Below, in pieces: positions 10,104 to 16,152 of a stretch of 64,000 nt of DNA. Position numbers and translations under genes: made by a program. The notes under the pieces are model-generated. The model was not told the origin of the DNA. It saw only the letters and a list, made by a program, of their open reading frames with translations, and did not search any database. Position 1 is the stretch's first letter. Every line of letters starts with the position of its first letter. The stretch lies in NCBI GenBank assembly GCA_045629945.1, contig JAZQSE010000009.1:124001-188000 (forward strand), given 5' to 3'. Source of the DNA: UBA1765 sp045629945. GTDB lineage: Bacteria > Fibrobacterota > Fibrobacteria > Fibrobacterales > Fibrobacteraceae.

Positions 10104-10134
10104 CCCTTTGCCGGTAATAAGGCAAAGGGTTTTT
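10104..10134 (+). terminator. Terminator after argH
   Basis: A perfect 9-bp stem, CCCTTTGCC (10104-10112) with GGCAAAGGG (10121-10129), followed by a T-run. It sits in the convergent gap with the OmpA-domain gene. Confidence 0.85.
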
Positions 10135-10173
10135 ATTCAAGATTAAAAAATAATGCAATTTTGAAGTATTACA

Positions 10174-10884
10174 TTATTCTTCTTCAGAAACGTTTACTTC
10201 GTCTGGGTTCAATACTTTGATTTCAATACGACGATTGGCTTTTCTGCCAGATTCTGTTGCATTATCTGCTTTTGGACGCGTTGGACCATAGCCAACAGCC
10301 GTCACCCTATCTGCAGCAATTCCTTTTGAAATCATGTAATTGCGAACACTATTTGCTCTGTCTTCTGAAAGTTTTTGGTTCAATTCTTCTGAACCATCAG
10401 AACTTGTATGGCCCTCAATTTCAACTTTGGCTTTAGCGTTTCGCTTTAAGCCTTCAATTGAAGCATTCAATGTTTTCAAAGAACTTGGCACTAATTCAGC
10501 ACTGCCAGCCTTAAATGTAACACCCACCAATTCTGCACGAGTATCGTCAAATTCTACTGTAATGCCACCAGAACTAGCCTTGAGAGAAACATAAGGCGTT
10601 TCACCGCATTCAAACGGGCCGGTTAAACTCTGGCAAAGAATTTTATAAGAATCTTCGCGCGGAATATGGAAAGTAGCTTCGCCATAATTATCGGTGCGCA
10701 CCGTAATTTTGTTTTTTGGCTTTTTCACACCGACAAAAGTCAATTTTTTATTGCGCTGCGGGACTTCTTCAAAATTGGTGTAAGTCACACTTAAAACAGC
10801 GTGCGTTTTATTGGGCTGCAAATCAGCGGCAAATGCTAAAGTTCCTACAACAAAGCAAGAAACCATTATTTTCTTGATATCCAT
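10174..10884 (-). CDS. OmpA-domain peptidoglycan-binding protein
   Basis: A 236-aa exported protein: signal peptide (1-19), an N-terminal beta-rich domain (about 25-115) of unknown type, then an OmpA C-terminal domain (about 120-230). The OmpA signature is complete: VEIEGHTSSDGSEELNQKLSEDRANSVRNYM, then VGYGPTRP and NRRIEIKV, including the Asp and Arg that hold diaminopimelate. It probably tethers the outer envelope to peptidoglycan from the periplasm. The ATG has a GGAG site, and an acidic tail closes the protein. Confidence 0.88.
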   Translation of the reverse strand: MDIKKIMVSCFVVGTLAFAADLQPNKTHAVLSVTYTNFEEVPQRNKKLTFVGVKKPKNKITVRTDNYGEATFHIPREDSYKILCQSLTGPFECGETPYVSLKASSGGITVEFDDTRAELVGVTFKAGSAELVPSSLKTLNASIEGLKRNAKAKVEIEGHTSSDGSEELNQKLSEDRANSVRNYMISKGIAADRVTAVGYGPTRPKADNATESGRKANRRIEIKVLNPDEVNVSEEE

Positions 10885-11065
10885 ATATTCTCCAAACCGT
10901 AAAATGCAAAAAGTGTTACTTAATTGATTTTACTTTCTAAAGATAGTAAAGAGATTTTTTAAAATGTTTTAAAAATACTGAATAAAACTTACATTAGGTC
11001 AAAAAAATCCTTGCCAAATAAAGAGAGAATGCTAATTTTTCACAAACTTTTTTACCGGAGACATT

Positions 11066-12088
11066 ATGAAACTCAAATTTCTTATTTCTTCTTTACTTGT
11101 TTTACTTGGAACAAGCTTTGCTAGTGACAATTATTCCTTGAATTTAAAAGGAAACGTACAAACTCAAGCCACAAAATCTATTGAAGACGAAGACAATAAT
11201 CTTTCTTCCCTCTGGCTTCGTGCTAACCTTGGTGCTGAATATAAATCCGATGCTTTTGACGCTTTGGTTATGATGCGTATTTTTGCTCCTGAATTCGGTA
11301 ACAATATCGACGGAAAAAATTACGATAAAATTTTAGCTGATTTATATTGGGTTAATTATAAATGGAAATTAGGCGAAAGCACTCTTTTGAATTTTAAACT
11401 TGGTCATTGGAAAACGGACTGGTCTCAATCAACACACTTTGGTACTTACATTGATAAAGACTTGTCTGCTCGCGGTCTCTGGATGCGTGACCAAGCCCAC
11501 AATGCAATGGAACTCGGATTTAAGCATGGCTTGTCTCAATTAAATGTTATGCTTGCTACAAGTGACAACAAAGCTAATACTGGTTATGTCCGCGTAGAAG
11601 AATCTTTGAAGTTTACATTTCCACTTGAAATGAAATTTGCTTACAGAACAAATGCTATTGATGTTGTCCAAAATACTTCTTATATCACACACCGTGTAGC
11701 AACTTACGCTAGTTTTTCCATTATCCCTAATTTAAGACTTTATGGTGAATTAGCTTGTTTCTATACACAAGACGAAGACTTGGTTGAAACTGTTCCTAAT
11801 TTTGTCAGAAAAGATCCAAGTTATTTAAAACCTGGCGAAGCCTGGCTTCCATTCTATGTTGGCCTTGAAATCCCGACATTTGGCGTTTTAGACAATTTCT
11901 TATTTGAAGTGGAATATATTAAAGACCGCGATGAAGTTTCTGCAAAACAACCTAATGCAAGTGAACTTGCTTGGACTGCAGCTTTAGTGAAAAAACTTGG
12001 TAAGTCCAAACTCCAATTCAGTGTTTATAGCGAAGAAGAATTAAACGATATCGGGCTTGCCTTCCGCTTGCCTTCTACTATCCGATAA
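11066..12088 (+). CDS. Outer membrane beta-barrel protein (porin-like), function unknown
   Basis: A 340-aa protein with a signal peptide (1-19, ending SFA) and repeated amphipathic strands rich in Tyr, Trp and Phe through to the C-terminus, as in outer membrane barrels (for example WLRANLGAEYKSDAFDALVMMRIF). I see no specific family motif. A GGAG site precedes ATG. The last 30 codons plus the terminator were duplicated and recur at 14928-15077. Its terminator also bounds the accessory stretch downstream. Confidence 0.7.
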   Translation: MKLKFLISSLLVLLGTSFASDNYSLNLKGNVQTQATKSIEDEDNNLSSLWLRANLGAEYKSDAFDALVMMRIFAPEFGNNIDGKNYDKILADLYWVNYKWKLGESTLLNFKLGHWKTDWSQSTHFGTYIDKDLSARGLWMRDQAHNAMELGFKHGLSQLNVMLATSDNKANTGYVRVEESLKFTFPLEMKFAYRTNAIDVVQNTSYITHRVATYASFSIIPNLRLYGELACFYTQDEDLVETVPNFVRKDPSYLKPGEAWLPFYVGLEIPTFGVLDNFLFEVEYIKDRDEVSAKQPNASELAWTAALVKKLGKSKLQFSVYSEEELNDIGLAFRLPSTIR

Positions 12089-12148
12089 TTTTTCTTTTAA
12101 ATTTTGTAGTTAAAAACGCTAGTTTTCTAGCGTTTTTTTTATTGTATA
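11998..12148 (+). repeat. Direct repeat A, copy 1: 3' end of the barrel gene plus its terminator
   Basis: This 151-bp segment recurs at 14928-15077. I see one substitution (12071 C versus 15001 A, Pro to Thr) and one T fewer in the T-run of the second copy. It marks the left end of an ancestral tandem duplication of about 1.2 kb. Confidence 0.95.
12112..12140. terminator. Terminator of the barrel gene
   Basis: AAAAACGCTAG (12112-12122), TTTT loop, CTAGCGTTTTT, then more T. Because the left arm starts with A, it can also serve the minus strand, as its copy at 15042 does for the second lipoprotein gene. Confidence 0.9.
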
Positions 12149-12153
12149 CAGAA

Positions 12154-12176
12154 AACTACCGGCTACGCCGGTAGTT
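12154..12176 (+). repeat. Left-end hairpin of the IS200-like element
   Basis: A perfect 10-bp stem with a 3-nt loop (AACTACCGGC-TAC-GCCGGTAGTT in two arms). Position and form match the subterminal hairpin that TnpA of IS200/IS605 recognises. Confidence 0.6.
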
Positions 12177-12204
12177 CCGTAAAAGCCTTCTGGCGGTCAT
12201 GAAA

Positions 12205-12267
12205 AAATCCTTTGACTATTATTGAAATGCGGTCTGCCAACTGCGTAACAATAATCACAAAGGATTT
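12205..12267 (+). promoter_or_regulatory. RBS-sequestering stem in the tnpA leader
   Basis: The arm at 12205-12224 (AAATCCTTTG...) pairs with the arm at 12249-12267 (...CAAAGGATTT). The right arm contains the AAAGGA ribosome site (12259-12264) for the ATG at 12271, so translation would be held low. A comparable leader stem is known in IS200. Confidence 0.6.
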
Positions 12268-12270
12268 AAA

Positions 12271-12696
12271 ATGAATGATAGAAATACATCGACAGCACAT
12301 ACCACATGGAATTGCAAGAACCACATCGTGTTTGCACCAAAGTTCAGAAGGAAGATACTCTACAACCAGAAACGGGAAATCATAGGAAAAATTCTAAGGA
12401 AACTTTGTGAATGGAAGGATGTGGAGATAATTGCGGCGGAGGTTTGCCCTGACCATATACATATGCTTGTGGCGATACCGCCCAAATTCTCGGTATCAAG
12501 TTTCATGGGATATTTGAAGGGAAAGAGCAGTCTGGAATTGTTTGATACAATCCCAGAACTGAAAAACAAGTACAGGAACCGAGTGTTTTAGTGTCGTGGT
12601 TACTATGTTGACACTGCTGGTAAAAACGCAGACCGAATTAAGGCGTATATACGACAACAATTAGAGGAGGATGATAATGCAAGTATTTTTCTGTAA
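12271..12696 (+). pseudogene. tnpA: IS200/IS605 TnpA (Y1 HUH transposase) with an internal amber codon
   Basis: The first 106 codons read as IS200-type TnpA: TTWNCKNHIVFAPKFRRKIL, then CPDHIHMLVAIPPKFSVSSFMGYLKGKSS, where HIH is the HUH metal motif. A TAG at 12589-12591 then interrupts the conserved RNRxFW-RGYYVDT block at the position where the family has Trp, so it is a TGG to TAG change. After it the same frame continues as CRGYYVDTAGKN, then IKAYIRQQLEEDD, which holds the likely catalytic Tyr of the last helix, to a TAA at 12694. The stop removes the nucleophile, so the protein should be inactive unless the stop is read through. Confidence 0.88.
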
Positions 12697-12848
12697 AACT
12701 TCACAAGCGAGTGTCGCGGCAGATGCAAACTTGTTTGCAATCTGACATGACCGAGCGAAGGAGGTTTCTGTAAAACTTCGCAAGCGAGTGCTGCGCCAAC
12801 CGCACTTGTGCGAGTTGGCATAGCCGAGCGCAGAAAGTTTCTGTAAAA
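12688..12848 (+). repeat. Tandem repeat of about 75 bp (two copies and a third start)
   Basis: Units start at 12688, 12765 and 12838 with TTTCTGTAAAA. Each full unit continues with CAAGCGAGTG, a small inverted repeat around ACTTGTG/AACTTGTTTG, and CCGAGCG near the end. The third start coincides with the end of the IS256-family remnant. Related sequence (GAGTCGCAG...ATGACCGAGC) lies near 48265-48310, so it is a dispersed repeat family. Confidence 0.8.
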
Positions 12849-13670
12849 TAAAAGAAAAAAACGGGAATTAATTTGTTTTAGTAGAAAGATAAGCATTTTC
12901 ATTCATCCAATCTTCATTTTTTTCCATAAGGATAGCTCCTATGAGACGTTCTATAAGATTCAATTTTTGGAAAAACGCCTATTTATTTGTGTACGCCTTT
13001 TTATTTCACGATTTAATCTTTCTATGCAATTAGATGTTCTTATTTTTGACCACCAAAATTCATGAAAATCAAAATATGTTAATGAATCTTCCACGTTTTT
13101 TTTCTAGCCAATTTGCAACATCAACAACTAAACCATTAATTCTAACACGCTGGTATTCTGCATCAACAAACAATACAGAATCTTCACCCAGAGGCCTGTT
13201 TTTAAATAAATTAAGTTCCTCATCAATTCTTTTGGCTACATTAGATACTTGTGTAGAACTAACTTCTAATCCGCACATTTATTCTAAAATTTTTGTGACA
13301 TTACGAGTAGAAACTCCGTGTAAATACATTTCCATCATCGCTATGGTTAAGGCTCTTTCAGAACGCAAGCCTTTGCTTAACGATTTAGGATAAAAATCAG
13401 AATTTCTAGTTTGTGGTATTGCAAATGTAATAGGTCCCACTCGCGTATTCAATGTTTTGGGTTTAAAACCATTAGCATAACCATTTCGCTTTTTTGTCCT
13501 TTCATAGGCATGAGCGTTCAGAAACTTTGCTCATTCCATTCTCATGGTTTCATTTAATCCAATCCGTAACGATTCCTGAATATAATCAGGTCCATTGTTG
13601 ATAAGAACTTCTAAAAGTTCAGAGCTTATATTTATTTGCCCCAAAAATACAATTCATTAATTTACAGAAA
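12838..13670 (-). mobile_element. IS256-family insertion sequence remnant with 10-bp terminal inverted repeats
   Basis: The outer ends TTTCTGTAAA (12838) and TTTACAGAAA (to 13670) are perfect inverted repeats, and between them lies a broken Mutator-type transposase gene. At about 830 bp it is far shorter than intact IS256 elements (about 1.3 kb). I see no convincing 8-9 bp target duplication. Confidence 0.7.
12868..13650 (-). pseudogene. IS256-family (Mutator type) transposase, degraded
   Basis: Reading the minus strand, the N-terminal half is clear: AHAYERTKKRNGYANGFKPK, then TRNSDFYPKSLSKGLRSERA and MYLHGVSTRNVTKILE, then CGLEVSSTQVSNVAKRIDEE, then NRPLGEDSVLFVDAEYQRVR. It carries a TGA at 13531-13533 and a TAA at 13279-13281 in place of sense codons. 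After about 13085 the catalytic core is deleted and the C-terminal part continues in two other frames: WWSKIRTSNCIERLNREIKR, then after a frameshift LIERLIGAILMEKNEDWMNE. It is certainly non-functional. Confidence 0.85.
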
Positions 13671-13684
13671 AAAATTACACATTC

Positions 13685-13729
13685 GAGGAGGAAAAATTGG
13701 GCGAACAACAGTCTATGTTTGACAAGTAG
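13685..13729 (+). pseudogene. Possible displaced 3' end of the tnpA gene
   Basis: Fourteen codons and a stop (EEEKLGEQQSMFDK) follow the IS256 remnant. They resemble the hydrophilic tails of IS200 TnpA proteins and could be the original end of the 12271 gene, separated by the later insertion. This is inference only. Confidence 0.35.
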
Positions 13730-13852
13730 TGCCCGTTTACGGGCGGCCTAGTAAGGACTCTTGCAGGTGGCAGATTGACGTGCGCGCCCTTGCACGCCGC
13801 TAGTATTGTAGGGCTACGCCCGTATATGAAGAACCGCCGGCTTCGCCGGCGG
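13727..13852 (+). repeat. Right end of the IS200-like element: hairpin-rich, non-coding
   Basis: Several GC-rich hairpins lie in series: GCCCGTTTACGGGC (about 13731), GGGCTACGCCC (about 13811) and the terminal CCGCCGGC-TTC-GCCGGCGG (13834-13852). No ORF is credible here. Confidence 0.6.
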
Positions 13853-13856
13853 ATCA

Positions 13857-13871
13857 CGTTTTTATTGTATA
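13857..13871 (+). repeat. Border repeat at the right end of the insert
   Basis: CGTTTTTATTGTATA repeats the sequence at the left border (12131-12148, with a longer T-run) and overlaps the lipoprotein stop codon. It may be a target duplication or a recombination scar. Confidence 0.7.
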
Positions 13872-14512
13872 ACTACCCCTACAATGGACGAATCTTTATA
13901 AGATGAATTGGCGCAAAAAGTCCGAGTTTTTGAAATGTAAGGGTCTGAACAAGAAAAAGATATGTCGTCGGGTTCTTGATACCATTCAGCAAGTGTAAAG
14001 CAAGAATCTTGCAAATCAACATTAAGTAATATAGAATCATGCTGAGCGATAAAGGGTTCAGAATGATATTGTTCATCTATTATAAGACTGCCTCGTTGAA
14101 TTCTCCATTTGATAAAAATGGAATCTGTTTTTAAAAGGAATTTATGCCATCTTTCGCCTTCAACTGGCCTTATATAATAAGAACCAGACATATATTCCAT
14201 TGTATCCGCTATAATTTCTTTACTGTTTGAATCTGAAAAATGTTCCCATATTTGGGTATAAAAAAACGTTGAATCATCACGTAATTCCAGATTTTCTTTA
14301 AAAAAAACATGATGGTAAAAATACTCCATTTTGTTTTTGGATGTATTAAATCTTTCCTCTACGTATAAATGATATTCCCTAAACGAATAATACTTATTTA
14401 TTCCAACTTCTTTCCCATAATTTCCTGTACTTCCAGCACAATTATCATAAGAATCAATCAAACTACATCCTAAAATTATTATTGAAAGGAAATAAATAAT
14501 AATTAACTTCAT
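13862..14512 (-). CDS. Putative lipoprotein, copy 1 of a duplicated pair
   Basis: A 216-aa protein with a lipoprotein signal (lipobox ILGC at about residues 13-16), so it is probably anchored in an envelope membrane. No family is recognised. It is a divergent paralogue of the lipoprotein at 15068: shared points are GxxGxE near the N-terminus, YYxFxxYH, DSCFTL, and an almost identical end, CANSSYKDSSIVGVVIQ. Flanking DNA is nearly identical between the two while the central coding part has diverged strongly. Its start follows the 28-codon ORF by one base, so translation is likely coupled. The insertion element has separated it from its terminator. Confidence 0.75.
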   Translation of the reverse strand: MKLIIIYFLSIIILGCSLIDSYDNCAGSTGNYGKEVGINKYYSFREYHLYVEERFNTSKNKMEYFYHHVFFKENLELRDDSTFFYTQIWEHFSDSNSKEIIADTMEYMSGSYYIRPVEGERWHKFLLKTDSIFIKWRIQRGSLIIDEQYHSEPFIAQHDSILLNVDLQDSCFTLAEWYQEPDDISFSCSDPYISKTRTFCANSSYKDSSIVGVVIQ

Positions 14513-14513
14513 C

Positions 14514-14600
14514 TCATACCCCCATCCAATTCATAATTTTTGTCCATACAATTTCAATCCATTTTACCACATAATAAATCGTATTAGATGAACCATTCAT
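14514..14600 (-). CDS. Small hydrophobic peptide ORF (28 aa), copy 1
   Basis: ATG at 14600 to TGA at 14514, preceded by AAAGGA about 12 bases upstream and by a good promoter. The peptide is rich in Trp, Ile, Val and Tyr (core YYVVKWIEIVWTKIMNW) and could form an amphipathic helix. Its stop is one base before the lipoprotein ATG. The copy at 15699 encodes exactly the same peptide: the one difference inside the ORF is silent (GTG versus GTT). It may be a leader peptide, a type I toxin-like peptide, or chance. Confidence 0.5.
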   Translation of the reverse strand: MNGSSNTIYYVVKWIEIVWTKIMNWMGV

Positions 14601-14654
14601 AATTATTTTTATTCCTTTATAAATAAAAATATTTTTCCATCCAATCCGTTTCCA

Positions 14655-14683
14655 AAGATATTAAGGAATAAAAATCTTGTCAA
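14655..14683 (-). promoter_or_regulatory. Sigma-70-type promoter for the peptide-lipoprotein unit, copy 1
   Basis: On the minus strand, TTGACA, a 17-bp spacer and TATCTT. It points at the 28-codon ORF, whose start is about 50 bases after the expected transcription start. The same boxes and spacing occur at 15840-15868. Confidence 0.75.
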
Positions 14684-14928
14684 TTTTGTGTGTAAGAATT
14701 TTGTGATATTATTTGTTGGGCTATAGGCTTGTTTTTTGTGTGGAGAATGCTTTTGCGTTAGAGATAAAAGCCCGAATGGGTTAGGACTCGCGGGATTTTT
14801 TTGTTGGCTTTTTAAAGGAGAGAGGCTGAACGGATAGGTGGCACGCGCCACCTAATAACGCTTTTAGCTCGGGGCCTTTAGGCCAACGCCCCAAAATGTT
14901 TCAAGAAAAAAGAACTTTTAAAAAAAAT

Positions 14929-15018
14929 GGTAAGTCCAAACTCCAATTCAGTGTTTATAGCGAAGAAGAATTAAACGATATCGGGCTTGCCTTCCGCTTG
15001 ACTTCTACTATCCGATAA
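14929..15018 (+). pseudogene. Truncated 3' end of the outer membrane barrel gene
   Basis: The last 29 codons and stop of the 11066-12088 gene, with Pro to Thr near the end. No start or promoter is present; it is a by-product of the tandem duplication. Confidence 0.9.
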
Positions 15019-15041
15019 TTTTTCTTTTAAATTTTGTAGTT

Positions 15042-15069
15042 AAAAACGCTAGTTTTCTAGCGTTTTTTT
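15042..15069. terminator. Terminator copy 2, now serving the second lipoprotein gene
   Basis: Same stem as at 12112 (AAAAACGCTAG, TTTT, CTAGCGTTTTT). On the minus strand it lies directly after the lipoprotein stop at 15068 and ends in a T-run. Confidence 0.85.
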
Positions 15070-15697
15070 ATTGTATAACTACCCCTACAATTGACGAATC
15101 TTTATAAGATGAATTGGCGCAATATTGTTTTCCAGATGTGAATATATGCTTATCAGGACAATACATATCATCTAGTTCCATCGATCCTAAAGTAAAACAA
15201 GAGTCTTTCTTTTGAATATCAAATAGTAAAGTATCCACATTTCTTTCATGATTGACTATCGTAATTGCGGAATCTATTTTTTTATAATGAAAGTCATCAT
15301 CTATAATCCATTTTCTCACGATAGAATCATTTTGTAAAACAAAACTATATGTAGAATCGTTTTTAACCCAACCATTTTCAGGAATATTCCGAATAAAAAA
15401 ACGCCCTAGTTGTATATCCAACGTATCACCCAAAGCATCTACAACTATTTTTGAAAATGTTGAGTCTTCATAAAGAAAAAGAAACTCTTTAACATTTATT
15501 CTTTGAGTTAATGTAACGTGTTCATTTTCTTTTGTCCCATTAAAATGATAAACATCAAATGCATAATACTGTGTTAAATAAATTTCATTGCCAAAACTCC
15601 CTGTTTGGTAACAATAATCAGTATCAAATAATTCAACATCATTACAAGCTTGCAAAATAAATACTAGAGAAAACAATAAGTATATTCTGAACTTCAT
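15068..15697 (-). CDS. Putative lipoprotein, copy 2 of a duplicated pair
   Basis: A 209-aa protein with lipobox LQAC at about residues 15-18. It is the partner of the 13862 lipoprotein, with the same landmarks (GSFGNE, YYAFDVYH, DSCFTL, then CANSSYKDSSIVGVVIQ at the end) but a largely different centre. Both have many short strands and acidic residues, suggesting an exposed beta-rich domain. Its start follows the second 28-codon ORF by one base. Function unknown. Confidence 0.75.
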   Translation of the reverse strand: MKFRIYLLFSLVFILQACNDVELFDTDYCYQTGSFGNEIYLTQYYAFDVYHFNGTKENEHVTLTQRINVKEFLFLYEDSTFSKIVVDALGDTLDIQLGRFFIRNIPENGWVKNDSTYSFVLQNDSIVRKWIIDDDFHYKKIDSAITIVNHERNVDTLLFDIQKKDSCFTLGSMELDDMYCPDKHIFTSGKQYCANSSYKDSSIVGVVIQ

Positions 15698-15698
15698 C

Positions 15699-15785
15699 TC
15701 ATACCCCCATCCAATTCATAATTTTTGTCCATACAATTTCAATCCATTTTACAACATAATAAATCGTATTAGATGAACCATTCAT
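15699..15785 (-). CDS. Small hydrophobic peptide ORF (28 aa), copy 2
   Basis: Identical at the protein level to the ORF at 14514-14600, with the same AAAGGA site, promoter and one-base spacing to the lipoprotein ATG. Confidence 0.5.
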   Translation of the reverse strand: MNGSSNTIYYVVKWIEIVWTKIMNWMGV

Positions 15786-15839
15786 AATTATTTTTATTCC
15801 TTTATACATAAAAATATTTTTCCATCCAATCCGTTTTCA

Positions 15840-15868
15840 AAGATATTAAGGAATAAAAATCTTGTCAA
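15840..15868 (-). promoter_or_regulatory. Sigma-70-type promoter for the peptide-lipoprotein unit, copy 2
   Basis: TTGACA, 17 bp, TATCTT on the minus strand, as in copy 1. Confidence 0.75.
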
Positions 15869-16152
15869 TTTTGTTTGTAAGAATTTTGTGATGTTATTTG
15901 TTGGGCTATAGGCTTGTTTTTTTGTGTGGAGAATGCTTTTGCGTTAGAGATAAAAGCCCGAATGGGTTAGGACTCGCGGGATTTTTTTGTTGGCTTTTTA
16001 AGGGAGCGAGGCTGAACGGATAGGTGGCACGCGCCACCTAATAACGCTTTTAGCTCGGGGCCTTTAGGCCAACGCCCAAAAATGTTTCAAGAAAAAAGAA
16101 CTTTTTTAATGAAGAATTTTACGAGCGACTAGAATAATTTTATTTTTGGAAT

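Larger units (their letters stand above)
12149..13856 (+). mobile_element. Decayed IS200/IS605-like element interrupted by an IS256-family remnant
   Basis: In the second unit of the duplication, the barrel terminator runs straight into the lipoprotein 3' end. In the first unit, 1.7 kb intervene at exactly this point. The insert has a GC-rich hairpin near each end (12154-12176 and 13834-13852), a Y1-type tnpA pseudogene just inside the left end, and an IS256-family remnant in the middle. Hairpins near the ends and no long terminal repeats fit IS200/IS605. A sequence like CGTTTTTATTGTATA lies at both borders, which is odd for a family that makes no target duplication. Confidence 0.65.
14505..14919 (-). 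repeat. Direct repeat R, copy 1 (promoter, small ORF and upstream region)
   Basis: About 415 bp, nearly identical to 15690-16105. Going along the minus strand it contains GC-rich hairpins (including GGTGGC-ACGC-GCCACC near 14838-14851), the promoter at 14655-14683, and the 28-codon ORF. The 80-codon frame at 14609-14851 is not accepted as a gene. Confidence 0.95.
14928..15077 (+). repeat. Direct repeat A, copy 2
   Basis: Second copy of 11998-12148. The join with repeat R lies at about 14920-14928, inside an A-run, and marks the duplication junction. Confidence 0.95.
15690..16105 (-). repeat. Direct repeat R, copy 2
   Basis: Second copy of 14505-14919 with a few substitutions. It runs to just before the icd upstream region and explains all of the non-coding DNA between the lipoprotein gene and icd. 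Confidence 0.95.

Noticed and set aside
12603..12902. Minus-strand ORF of 99 codons
   Set aside because: It runs across the tandem repeats and the end of the IS256 remnant; sequence is low quality and not like a protein family.
13034..13393. Plus-strand ORF of 119 codons
   Set aside because: It is the complement of the IS256 transposase remnant.
14609..14851. 80-codon ORF inside repeat R
   Set aside because: Composition is Ser/Pro/Lys-rich with no ribosome site; it lies across the promoter and hairpins of a duplicated non-coding region.
14700..14900. 6S RNA or another known structured RNA in repeat R
   Set aside because: There are GC-rich hairpins, but I cannot match the arrangement to a known RNA family.
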